A stretch of 17,891 nt of DNA from DATDVD01 sp035290065 (GCA_035290065.1 DATDVD010000117.1:1-17891); one strand, 5' to 3'. Shown: positions 1 to 5,894, numbered from the stretch's first letter. A program made the numbers and translations. Notes: generated from the letters alone by a model not told the origin.

Positions 1-39
1 CCCTCAAGACAGCGTGTCTACCAGTTCCACCACTTCGGC
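1..39 (-). tRNA. tRNA-Leu (anticodon GAG), 3' part cut by window edge
   Basis: Read on the minus strand from 39, the sequence begins GCCGAAGTGGTGGAACTGG, continues through the D-arm GGTAGACACGC, and reaches the anticodon arm CTGTC-TTGAGGG, which puts the anticodon GAG at 5-3. It closely matches the 5' half of gammaproteobacterial tRNA-Leu(GAG). The remaining half (3' anticodon stem, variable arm, T-arm, acceptor) lies beyond position 1. A tRNA-Leu next to secG is a familiar arrangement in gammaproteobacteria, for example secG-leuU in E. coli, which supports the call. Confidence 0.88.
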
Positions 40-58
40 ATATTCTGGTCTCACAAAA

Positions 59-161
59 AACCTTCTCTTCGTAGGGGCGGACCGTGGTCCGCCCGTCCTA
101 ACATTAAACCTTGCACCACATCCAGGGTCGATCACGATCGACCCCTACGAAAAAGAAGGTT
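59..161. repeat. Palindromic intergenic repeat, copy 1 (REP/MITE-like)
   Basis: Two different 9-2-9 palindromes sit head to head: GGGCGGACC-GT-GGTCCGCCC at 75-94 and GGGTCGATC-AC-GATCGACCC at 125-144. Both are enclosed by the inverted pair GTAGGGG (71-77) and CCCCTAC (142-148). An outer imperfect inverted repeat extends the ends: AACCTTCT at 59-66 against AGAAGGTT at 154-161. On the minus strand the outer stem is followed by a run of six T, so the whole element could also terminate the tpiA-secG transcript. No open reading frame is present. A related copy lies at 1374-1451. I do not recognise a named family. Confidence 0.75.
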
Positions 162-197
162 CTTCTTCCTACTCACCTCTCTAAAAGAGGGAAGAGC

Positions 198-476
198 TTA
201 ATTTTGTTCGGGTAAATCTAACACAGTGCTTTGCGCAGGTTTCTCTTTGGCGGCTAAATGCGTCAAACTAATACTGGTCACAAAAAATATCACCGCTAAT
301 ATCACGGTCACTTTTACCAAAAAAGGCATCGCCCCTTGGCTACCAAACATGGAGTTAGAAGCTCCACCCCCAAAATTGGCACCCGCCGTTGCGCCCTTAC
401 CTTGTTGAAGCAACACTAAGCCCACAATACTAAGCGCTACTAATACATGCAAAATTAATAAGATGGGTTGTAACAT
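198..476 (-). CDS. secG: Preprotein translocase subunit SecG
   Basis: SecG is the small non-essential subunit of the SecYEG channel in the inner membrane and assists the SecA-driven export cycle. The 92 residues show the family layout: a first membrane segment at about 3-22, a cytoplasmic loop with the signature LLQQGKGATAGANFGGGAS at about 22-40, a second membrane segment at about 51-70, and a short variable polar tail. E. coli SecG is about 110 residues, the difference being in the tail. The start at 476 is preceded by GATAGG, a weak Shine-Dalgarno. The gene begins inside tpiA (22 nt overlap), so the two are very likely cotranscribed and translationally coupled. A palindromic repeat and tRNA-Leu(GAG) follow it. 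Confidence 0.96.
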   Translation of the reverse strand: MLQPILLILHVLVALSIVGLVLLQQGKGATAGANFGGGASNSMFGSQGAMPFLVKVTVILAVIFFVTSISLTHLAAKEKPAQSTVLDLPEQN

Positions 477-1219
477 CGGCCTATCTCTATAAAACTATTT
501 ACTTTTAGCGAAGCACCACCAATTAGCGCTCCATCAATGTTTTTCTGCTGAAAAAATCCGGCTGCATTGTCTGGTTTCACACTGCCGCCATATAATAAAC
601 GAATTTTTTCTGCCGCTCCTGGATCTATTTGTCGTAATTGCTCTCGAATAGCACGATGCACCGTTTCCGCATCCTCTGGGCTTGGCGTTAATCCCGTTCC
701 AATCGCCCATACGGGTTCATACGCAATCACGATATCCTGTAAAGCACGGGGATTATCCCCAAATGTGAGCACCGCTTCAAGTTGTTCCGCGACTATTTTT
801 AAGGTTTTTCCTTCTTTTCGCTCGCTTTCTGTTTCACCCACACATAAAACCGGTTTTAAGCCCACTTCACGCGCGCGATGAAATTTCTTTGCCACCATAG
901 CATTGGTCTCACCAAAATACTGACGTCGCTCGGAATGACCGACAATGACATATTCACAGCCCACATCCACCAGCATCTCACCGGCTACTTCGCCCGTAAA
1001 CGCTCCCGGTGTATGCTCAGAAAGTGTTTGTCCACCCCATTTCAAGGCACTGCCTCGGCATTGCTCCTGGCACACCCTTAAATAAGGGAATGGCGAAAAG
1101 ACAGCCCATTCGACATGAGCATAAGAAGACATTTGAGAAAGGATACCCTCTACTAACTCACGCACACTGTCGCGAGTACCCTGCATTTTCCAATTTCCAG
1201 CAATCAACGGACGGCGCAT
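455..1219 (-). CDS. tpiA: Triosephosphate isomerase
   Basis: The enzyme interconverts dihydroxyacetone phosphate and glyceraldehyde 3-phosphate in glycolysis and gluconeogenesis in the cytoplasm. The 254 residues match the usual length of about 250. Catalytic features are visible: N9 and K11 in AGNWKMQG, H95 in VGHSERR, E168 in AYEPVWAIGTG, and the phosphate-binding loops LLYGGSVK and IDGALIGGAS near the C-terminus. I prefer the start at 1219 (MRRPLIAGNW) over an in-frame ATG at 1252, because AAGGGAG lies about 6 nt upstream and the N-terminus then matches the family. The 3' end overlaps secG by 22 nt. No confident promoter was found in the 284 nt upstream, which contain repeat copy 2. Confidence 0.97.
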   Translation of the reverse strand: MRRPLIAGNWKMQGTRDSVRELVEGILSQMSSYAHVEWAVFSPFPYLRVCQEQCRGSALKWGGQTLSEHTPGAFTGEVAGEMLVDVGCEYVIVGHSERRQYFGETNAMVAKKFHRAREVGLKPVLCVGETESERKEGKTLKIVAEQLEAVLTFGDNPRALQDIVIAYEPVWAIGTGLTPSPEDAETVHRAIREQLRQIDPGAAEKIRLLYGGSVKPDNAAGFFQQKNIDGALIGGASLKVNSFIEIGRCYNPSY

Positions 1220-1373
1220 ACCTACTCCCTTAAGGGCCGCCATTCTAACCAACTCCCAACCGACTTACCAGAGGCCGCCGATAGTTTTCCCACCCAACAA
1301 CCCCTCCCTTATCCTAAACAAAATCTTATTTCCCGTTCTAATACGAAACTCTGCTAATACGTTTACGTTTTTT

Positions 1374-1451
1374 GTAGGGGCAGACCGTGGTCTGCCCGTG
1401 CGAAATTTAAATTTTATGCAACGTTTTGGGCAGACCACGGTCTGCCCCTAC
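1374..1451. repeat. Palindromic intergenic repeat, copy 2 (REP/MITE-like)
   Basis: Two arms of 24 nt (1374-1397 and 1428-1451) are perfect inverted copies of each other, separated by a 30-nt AT-rich spacer. Each arm is itself a 9-2-9 palindrome: GGGCAGACC-GT-GGTCTGCCC and GGGCAGACC-AC-GGTCTGCCC. The ends are GTAGGGG and CCCCTAC, as in copy 1. It lies between the TPR gene and tpiA, so the two copies bracket the tpiA-secG pair. Confidence 0.8.
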
Positions 1452-1469
1452 GGGAAGAGGGAAATGGGA

Positions 1470-1486
1470 GGGGGCCTGGGGCCCCC
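1470..1486. other. GC-only hairpin downstream of the TPR gene
   Basis: GGGGGCC (1470-1476) pairs with GGCCCCC (1480-1486) across a TGG loop, inside a G/C run 18 nt beyond the stop codon of the TPR gene. It would form a very stable hairpin in RNA from either strand. No U-run follows on the minus strand, so it does not qualify as a standard intrinsic terminator. It may still block 3' exonucleases or help end transcription. Confidence 0.4.
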
Positions 1487-1503
1487 CCCTCCGGTCACAC
1501 AAA

Positions 1504-3339
1504 TCACATGCCATGACGCCGCATCGTCTCCCCATAAGCCTCCATGGCTCTATACAGGGGAGAGGCCCCCTCCACTGCCGCTTTCCATAACAAGGCCTCC
1601 GGCCCTTTCACGATTTTCACTGCTTCAGCTGCCTGGCGCGGGGAAAACTCCGTCCGACGGAAGGTGCGCAAGCGACGCACGAGAGAGGTTCGTGCCGCAT
1701 TTTTTGCTGCTGCGGATAATACTCTCTCACTAAATATGGGAGGTGGAGTAAGCATTGCCAGACCTACCGATACTATTTCCCGAGATTCACCCGGCTTTTC
1801 AGCGCGTGGTGGCGTGCGAGGAGCTTGGCTTGCAGGCTCCCCAATAGGCTCAATCTTTACCACCATCAGGGAATCTGCTGACCTAACCGAGGCAGGCGAA
1901 GAGAGCGAAGCAGGAGAAGCCGCAGCCATAGCAGGAGTCAATGCTCTTGCAGCTCCGCGTAAAGCCGAGGCCGCTGCGGTAGGGCTCCTTAAAGCAGATC
2001 CCCGTCTCTCGTGCACAGCCCTCACCTGTTCCCGAATAGCCTGTAGACATACCGGCTCCAGCAGAGCCGGCATCGCTTCTGCAGAGCTCATTAAAGCAGG
2101 CGCCTGTCTCTCCTGGGCAGCACTCATCCGGCTCCGGATAGCTTCCAGGCGCGCCTGCTCAATAAGACGCTTTAATTCCGTCGCTTCCCTATTACCAGGC
2201 TGAAGTTGCAATACTACTTGACAATCCACCAGGGATTCTTCGTGTCGGTTAGAACCGAATTTTGCACGTGCTAGCAATAAAAGAGGATCCACCTCTTTAC
2301 ACTCAGGCCCTACCCAAGTCTCCAAACAAAGTTGAGCGTCTTCATATTGTGTTAATTCCACTAAACATCGAGCTAATTCCAAACGGGCTCTTATCATCTG
2401 AGGATTAATCCACAACACTTCATTAAAATCGCTCAAAGCGCTTCGATAATCTTTCATTTTCTGTTTTGCTTGGCCACGAAAATAAAAAGTTCTCCACCAT
2501 AATTCTTTCACAGGCACACTTTCTCCTGCATCCCACTTAGCAATAACCTCAGAAAAATATTCGATCGCCCGGGAATAGTCTTTTCGTTCATCCACCGGAG
2601 AATATTCTTGTTGATAAAAATACGATAATGCTCGGTAATAACACGCTGGAACATTGTTAGGATTAATTCTAATCACGTGGTTTAAACAAAAAAATGCTCC
2701 CTCATATTTTTGTTGCTTTATCTTCGAATCAACTGCAACCGTTGCTTGCATTCCATACACGTCAGCTGCGGCACGCCAGGCTTCTTCATGGTCATTCATG
2801 TGGGTCACCGCTTCCAAAAAATATCGTGACGCAGAAAGCAAATTACCGGCTGCTTTAAAGGCCAATCCTAGCGAATAATAATACTCACCCTTAGGCAGCT
2901 CTTTATTAGCAGCATCTATTGAAAGAGCTCTTTGTAAAAGTCGAATGGCTTGCCCATACTTCTTAGCTTCCAACTCTATCCTGCCCCATTCATAAAAAGC
3001 ACGAGCATTATTCACTCCAAGACTTAAAACTCCCTGCACTTCTTTTCTTGCCAACGCATGGTTCCCTGCTAATCGCAATAAAGCCGCTTTTTTTAAACGA
3101 GCCTCTTTATGGGAACGATTACACCGCACCACATGACTATAGTGCTCAAACGCTGCTCGATACCGTTTCAACGCCTCACAGCTTTGCCCGGCTAAAAAAT
3201 AAGCGTCAACACAGTTGCGATCTACCCGCAGTATAGAATTGAGCAACGCAATGGCATCCCGGTATCGACGAGCGGCAAAAGCTTCTCGAGCCGCTTCTAA
3301 GAACGTAGGATCATAAGAGGATGGAAGAGAAGAGCGCAT
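1504..3339 (-). CDS. TPR-repeat protein with Ala/Ser/Pro-rich linker and basic C-terminus, function unknown
   Basis: I do not recognise a named orthologue. The 611 residues (start at 3339, with a perfect AAGGAG upstream; an ATG at 3375 would be longer but lies upstream of the predicted start of transcription) fall into three parts. Residues about 10-395 are helical tetratricopeptide repeats, roughly ten units with typical patterns such as AYFLAGQSCEALKRYRAAFEHY and KDYRSALSDFNEVLWINPQ. Residues about 396-535 are low-complexity Ala/Ser/Pro-rich and contain a 34-residue duplicated segment (LEAIR..., LQAIR...). Residues about 545-611 form a basic segment with LVRRLRTFRR. There is no signal peptide and no membrane segment, so it is probably cytosolic or translocated without Sec. 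The C-terminal third is noticeably richer in G+C than the TPR part. In a Legionellales-like genome, TPR architecture suggests a scaffold or secreted effector, but that is inference only. It has its own promoter. Confidence 0.8.
   Translation of the reverse strand: MRSSLPSSYDPTFLEAAREAFAARRYRDAIALLNSILRVDRNCVDAYFLAGQSCEALKRYRAAFEHYSHVVRCNRSHKEARLKKAALLRLAGNHALARKEVQGVLSLGVNNARAFYEWGRIELEAKKYGQAIRLLQRALSIDAANKELPKGEYYYSLGLAFKAAGNLLSASRYFLEAVTHMNDHEEAWRAAADVYGMQATVAVDSKIKQQKYEGAFFCLNHVIRINPNNVPACYYRALSYFYQQEYSPVDERKDYSRAIEYFSEVIAKWDAGESVPVKELWWRTFYFRGQAKQKMKDYRSALSDFNEVLWINPQMIRARLELARCLVELTQYEDAQLCLETWVGPECKEVDPLLLLARAKFGSNRHEESLVDCQVVLQLQPGNREATELKRLIEQARLEAIRSRMSAAQERQAPALMSSAEAMPALLEPVCLQAIREQVRAVHERRGSALRSPTAAASALRGAARALTPAMAAASPASLSSPASVRSADSLMVVKIEPIGEPASQAPRTPPRAEKPGESREIVSVGLAMLTPPPIFSERVLSAAAKNAARTSLVRRLRTFRRTEFSPRQAAEAVKIVKGPEALLWKAAVEGASPLYRAMEAYGETMRRHGM
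1984..2148 (-). repeat. Duplicated segment within the TPR gene (102-nt period)
   Basis: The stretches 1984-2046 and 2086-2148 align without gaps at roughly 70% nucleotide identity, offset by exactly 102 nt (34 codons). Shared blocks include TTAAAGCAG and GTCTCTC on the plus strand. In protein the two units begin LEAIRSRMSAAQERQAPAL and LQAIREQVRAVHERRGSAL. The duplication is in frame and lies at the junction between the TPR domain and the low-complexity linker. Confidence 0.7.
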
Positions 3340-3353
3340 ACAGACTCCTTGTA
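3339..3353 (-). promoter_or_regulatory. Shine-Dalgarno in an AGGA-loop hairpin; candidate CsrA site of the TPR gene
   Basis: The leader reads TACA-AGGAGTC-TGTA, ending on the A of the start codon. The 4-bp stem exposes AGGA in a 7-nt loop, and the core UACAAGGA agrees with the SELEX consensus for CsrA (RUACARGGAUGU) over its first eight positions from the U. A CsrA dimer bound here would cover the ribosome binding site. The site matters because a CsrB-like RNA gene lies about 190 nt upstream. Confidence 0.4.
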
Positions 3354-3366
3354 AAATGTGGACTAA

Positions 3367-3394
3367 ATTATACAAACATAAACCAGCACGTCAA
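3367..3394 (-). promoter_or_regulatory. Sigma70-type promoter of the TPR gene
   Basis: On the minus strand, TTGACG (-35, 3394-3389) and a perfect TATAAT (-10, 3372-3367) are separated by 16 nt. Transcription should start near 3360, giving a leader of about 21 nt before the ATG at 3339. This is one of the two best promoter matches in the window. Confidence 0.65.
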
Positions 3395-3417
3395 TCTCAA
3401 ACGTTATCTCTGCACAA

Positions 3418-3434
3418 GTTCCCGAATAGCCTGT
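3418..3434 (-). repeat. Orphan 17-nt copy of a TPR-gene internal motif
   Basis: The 17 bases at 3418-3434 are identical to 2028-2044 inside the TPR gene, where they encode QAIRE. On the minus strand the same reading gives PQAIRELVQR and then a stop, with another stop shortly upstream, so no gene remains. It looks like the remnant of the repeated segment of a lost paralogue, although a chance match cannot be fully excluded. Confidence 0.4.
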
Positions 3435-3524
3435 GGAAAATACTAAGGAATGGAAAATCAAAAATGGCAGGCTGACTCGAACACAGCAAAAATTCAGATT
3501 TTATAAAATCACAGAAACCGAGAC

Positions 3525-3549
3525 AAAAAAAAGCCGCGGGAGTCGCAGC
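3525..3549 (-). terminator. Intrinsic terminator of the CsrB-like RNA
   Basis: On the minus strand GCTGCG (3549-3544) pairs with CGCGGC (3538-3533) in six base pairs, one of them a U-G wobble, around an ACTCC loop, directly followed by eight T (3532-3525). AAAA before the stem can pair with part of the U-run. Since no convincing protein gene ends here, it defines the 3' end of a non-coding transcript. Confidence 0.82.
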
Positions 3550-3803
3550 TTTTCTATTTGGTTTGGTAGGAGGTCTGTCTTGAGCATCCGTGCTCAAATA
3601 TTGTATCCTTACAACACAGACCTTAAACCGCCTTGATCTAATTCAGTAGATTCAAAGCCCAGTATGTTAGATAAGTGTCCTTCCTGAACATTTCGGCCAT
3701 CCTTAGCCGCCTTTTCTAACCTACCGATTCCCAACGGGAATGATGACAATCTATCAGACTGCTTCGAGGAGACAAGGTGGATTCCCTTCCAAAACACCCC
3801 CAC
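3525..3803 (-). ncRNA. Candidate CsrB/RsmZ-type CsrA-sequestering small RNA
   Basis: A promoter and an intrinsic terminator delimit about 279 nt. Two similar modules are visible. Module I: outer stem GTTAGA (3720-3715) with TCTAAC (3671-3666) encloses CGGCT-AAGGAT-GGCCG (3709-3694) and TGTTC-AGGAA-GGACA (3690-3676). Module II: outer stem GGTCTGT (3622-3616) with ACAGACC (3578-3572) encloses TTGTA-AGGA-TACAA (3614-3601) and TTGAGC-ACGGAT-GCTCAA (3597-3580). All four inner hairpins put GGA in the loop, as in RNAs of the CsrB/RsmY/RsmZ class that titrate the translational regulator CsrA. Eight GGA triplets occur in all; two more lie in a 5' loop closed by GTGG/CCAC. Extra hairpins without exposed GGA are at 3741-3727 and 3655-3633. 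Length lies between RsmY/Z (about 110-130 nt) and E. coli CsrB (about 370 nt). A GTG-initiated 64-codon frame at 3803-3609 overlaps but has no Shine-Dalgarno. Confidence 0.75.
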
Positions 3804-3809
3804 ATCTAG

Positions 3810-3838
3810 GGTATAAAATGTTTTTTGTTTTTTATCAA
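3810..3838 (-). promoter_or_regulatory. Promoter of the CsrB-like RNA
   Basis: TTGATA (-35, 3838-3833) and TATACC (-10, 3815-3810) are separated by an A-rich 17-nt spacer on the minus strand. The start point should fall near 3805-3802. The region further upstream to 3953 is AT-rich with A/T tracts, which could act as UP elements or protein sites. Confidence 0.55.
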
Positions 3839-3898
3839 TGGGTTAAAAAATACTTAGTTCAAAAAAAGATCAATTTTTGTATAAATACTGAGCATAAA

Positions 3899-3914
3899 TA
3901 GGGGGAATTTCCTA
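3899..3914. promoter_or_regulatory. Possible upstream activator site (imperfect palindrome)
   Basis: TAGGGGGAATTTCCTA has inverted ends (TAGG/CCTA) around an AT centre and lies about 100 nt upstream of the predicted start of the small RNA. GacA/LetA-family regulators activate rsmY/rsmZ genes from palindromes at comparable distances, but the match to their known boxes is loose. Apart from this and A/T tracts I see nothing in 3839-3953. Confidence 0.2.
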
Positions 3915-3953
3915 CAGCTATGGTCAGTTTCTGCTCAACCCGATGGGGGTTAA

Positions 3954-5807
3954 TTATTGAATGCGAGAGTGTCCCAACACCCCTTGAACGTACAATTGAT
4001 ACGCCAAACGGCCTTGAAAGCTTTCTAACTGCTGTTTAAGCACCAGACGCTGGTTAAGCGTAGCGTCAGAATAACGGCCTGGTGTAACATTTGTAATTTC
4101 CACGAGTCCCACACCCGTTTCCATCGGCGCTAAAGCAATAGCAGGGTGTTTTAAATCACTAGCAGGAGCCGTATTAAAGGCGGCTTCCCGAACGGCTAAA
4201 GGAATGTCTTTGTTTTCACGACTCACCGCTTTTTTTGCCTGCCACGTAACGCCATATTTTGTAGCCACAGCAAAAGCCGGTAACCCAGATGCTAATTCCT
4301 GTTGAATTTTTTCTGCCGTTTGTTGCGCCAATTGCATCGCTTGTTGCTGCTGCAAGCGATTTATAATTCCCTCTCGCACTTGGACTAACGGTGTTGTAGT
4401 TTGATCTTCATGAGCGACCACACGCAATACAATCAAGCTGCCGTCTTGCAACTCAATCGGCTCACTATTATTTCCTTGATTTAATACACTCTCACTAAAC
4501 ACAGCCGCCAATACTGCCGGTGTATCCAAGGATCGATCAAACGTATCGCGCGTAATCCATCCACTGGTTTGAATCGACAATTGCAAAGCTTGAGCAATGG
4601 GTTGTAAGGTATCTGGGTGTGTATAGGCCAAATCCGCTAATTGATCCGTGCGTGACGAAAAATCATTATTAACTTTTTCTTCGATCAATCGTTGTCTAAT
4701 TTCCGTTTGCACATCTCCGTAAGGTCGCACTTTTCCCTCTTTTATTCCTAATAATTGGAACATATGCAAGCCGGTGGATGTTTGAAACGGCGTGCTCACT
4801 TGGCCCACACGCATTGCAGTGAGGCGATCACTATAATCCGAAGGAATTTTGCCTTGCACTAACCACATTGTTTGTCCTTTCAACGTCTCAAATAATTTTC
4901 CTGCCTTCAACTGTTGAACAGAGTGATCCATTTGCTGTTGCGCTGTTTTTAATTCTTTAGCCGTCGGATCGCTGGGCAAAGGAATAGTCACTTCATTTAC
5001 TTGCCATTGCAGGGGTGACGTAAATACCTCTACGTGATCTTGATAATAACGATAGACATCACGGTCGGGAATAGAGACCGTTTGACGAAGACCTGACGAA
5101 GATAAACGCACATACGCCACTTTCACTTTTTGAGGCACACTGAATGCTTCTTGATGCGCTTGATAATAGCGCTCAATCGCTTCCGGTGAAATTTTAATAC
5201 TCGATAAAAATTGAGACGCCAAAATCACCGCATAACTGATATCGCGTGTTTCCATTAAAGAAGCATAATAATTATTAATAGCTAAGGGCGTTACAAATTC
5301 CGTTGATTGCAACGCATTCTCCATTTCACTACTTAATAATACTTCGCGAACTTGAGCTTCAAATTGTTCGGTGGTTAATCCATTGGCCATTAAAACTTGT
5401 TGATAGCGGGCACTAGAAAAATGCCCGTCCGATTGAAAAGGAGGCATGTGCTGAATAAACGACGCAATTAAGGCATTAGGCACTACAAAACCCATCGCCA
5501 AAGCCTCTTGTTCCAATGCTACAGCTTCTATGCGACGTTTAAGGGCTAAAGCGTTTAATGCCTTGAGTTGCTCATCCGTGAATGTTTGGTTGGGATGATT
5601 TTTTTCGGCTTCAGCTTTTAATTGCTTATACAATTGATTGACACTGGCCTCGGTAACGGCGACCCCGTTAACCACCGTTTTTTTGCCGGAGTGGGAAGCA
5701 TTACTAATGTAGTACTCAACGCCCCACATTAAAAAAGACAATGAAAGCAACCCGATAATTACGGCTGCTATCCATCCTTGTGTGTGTTTACGTATACTTT
5801 GCAACAT
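3954..5807 (-). CDS. ppiD: Periplasmic folding chaperone PpiD (SurA-like, parvulin-type)
   Basis: PpiD is anchored in the inner membrane beside the Sec channel and helps newly exported proteins fold. The 617 residues match E. coli PpiD (623). A short cytoplasmic N-terminus (MLQSIRKHTQGW) precedes one membrane segment at about 12-33 with the typical LSFLMWGVEYY ending, then a SurA-type N-terminal chaperone region to about residue 200, a parvulin-like domain roughly at 255-365 (ending in TPFQTSTGLHMFQLLG), and a long helical C-terminal region. Whether the parvulin domain is catalytically active cannot be told; E. coli PpiD has little or no isomerase activity. The start at 5807 has no good Shine-Dalgarno and lies only 10 nt beyond the tRNA-Asp CCA end. 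Its order after hupB fits the hupB-ppiD linkage known from gammaproteobacteria. Confidence 0.93.
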   Translation of the reverse strand: MLQSIRKHTQGWIAAVIIGLLSLSFLMWGVEYYISNASHSGKKTVVNGVAVTEASVNQLYKQLKAEAEKNHPNQTFTDEQLKALNALALKRRIEAVALEQEALAMGFVVPNALIASFIQHMPPFQSDGHFSSARYQQVLMANGLTTEQFEAQVREVLLSSEMENALQSTEFVTPLAINNYYASLMETRDISYAVILASQFLSSIKISPEAIERYYQAHQEAFSVPQKVKVAYVRLSSSGLRQTVSIPDRDVYRYYQDHVEVFTSPLQWQVNEVTIPLPSDPTAKELKTAQQQMDHSVQQLKAGKLFETLKGQTMWLVQGKIPSDYSDRLTAMRVGQVSTPFQTSTGLHMFQLLGIKEGKVRPYGDVQTEIRQRLIEEKVNNDFSSRTDQLADLAYTHPDTLQPIAQALQLSIQTSGWITRDTFDRSLDTPAVLAAVFSESVLNQGNNSEPIELQDGSLIVLRVVAHEDQTTTPLVQVREGIINRLQQQQAMQLAQQTAEKIQQELASGLPAFAVATKYGVTWQAKKAVSRENKDIPLAVREAAFNTAPASDLKHPAIALAPMETGVGLVEITNVTPGRYSDATLNQRLVLKQQLESFQGRLAYQLYVQGVLGHSRIQ

Positions 5808-5817
5808 AACTTAATAA

Positions 5818-5894
5818 TGGCGGAGTGGACGGGACTTGAACCCGCGACCCCCGGCGTGACAGGCCGGTATTCTAACCAACTGAACTACCACTCC
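5818..5894 (-). tRNA. tRNA-Asp (anticodon GTC)
   Basis: The 77-nt gene begins GGAGTGGTAGTTCAG and ends CCACTCCGCCA, with the 3' CCA encoded. The 7-bp acceptor stem GGAGTGG/CCACTCC, anticodon stem CCGGC/GCCGG with anticodon GTC at 5860-5858, and T-stem GCGGG/CCCGT are all visible. It is close to E. coli tRNA-Asp. It lies 42 nt downstream of tRNA-Val and is probably cotranscribed with it. Confidence 0.97.

Noticed and set aside
1544..2203. 219-codon open frame on the plus strand, opposite the TPR gene
   Set aside because: It lies over the G+C-rich linker of the TPR gene, where stop codons are rare in all frames. Its Ala/Arg-rich translation matches no recognisable family and it has no ribosome site.
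3397..3636. Short frames of 66-67 codons on both strands
   Set aside because: They run through the terminator hairpin and the orphan repeat, with no ribosome site and compositionally odd translations.
3609..3803. 64-codon minus-strand frame starting with GTG
   Set aside because: It overlaps the small RNA, starts at the predicted transcription start without a Shine-Dalgarno, and its sequence is better explained by the paired stems and GGA loops.
3525..3803. Identity of the small RNA as 6S RNA, tmRNA, SRP RNA or RNase P RNA
   Set aside because: None of the conserved core sequences or overall folds of these RNAs is visible, whereas the repeated GGA-loop hairpins fit the CsrB/Rsm class.
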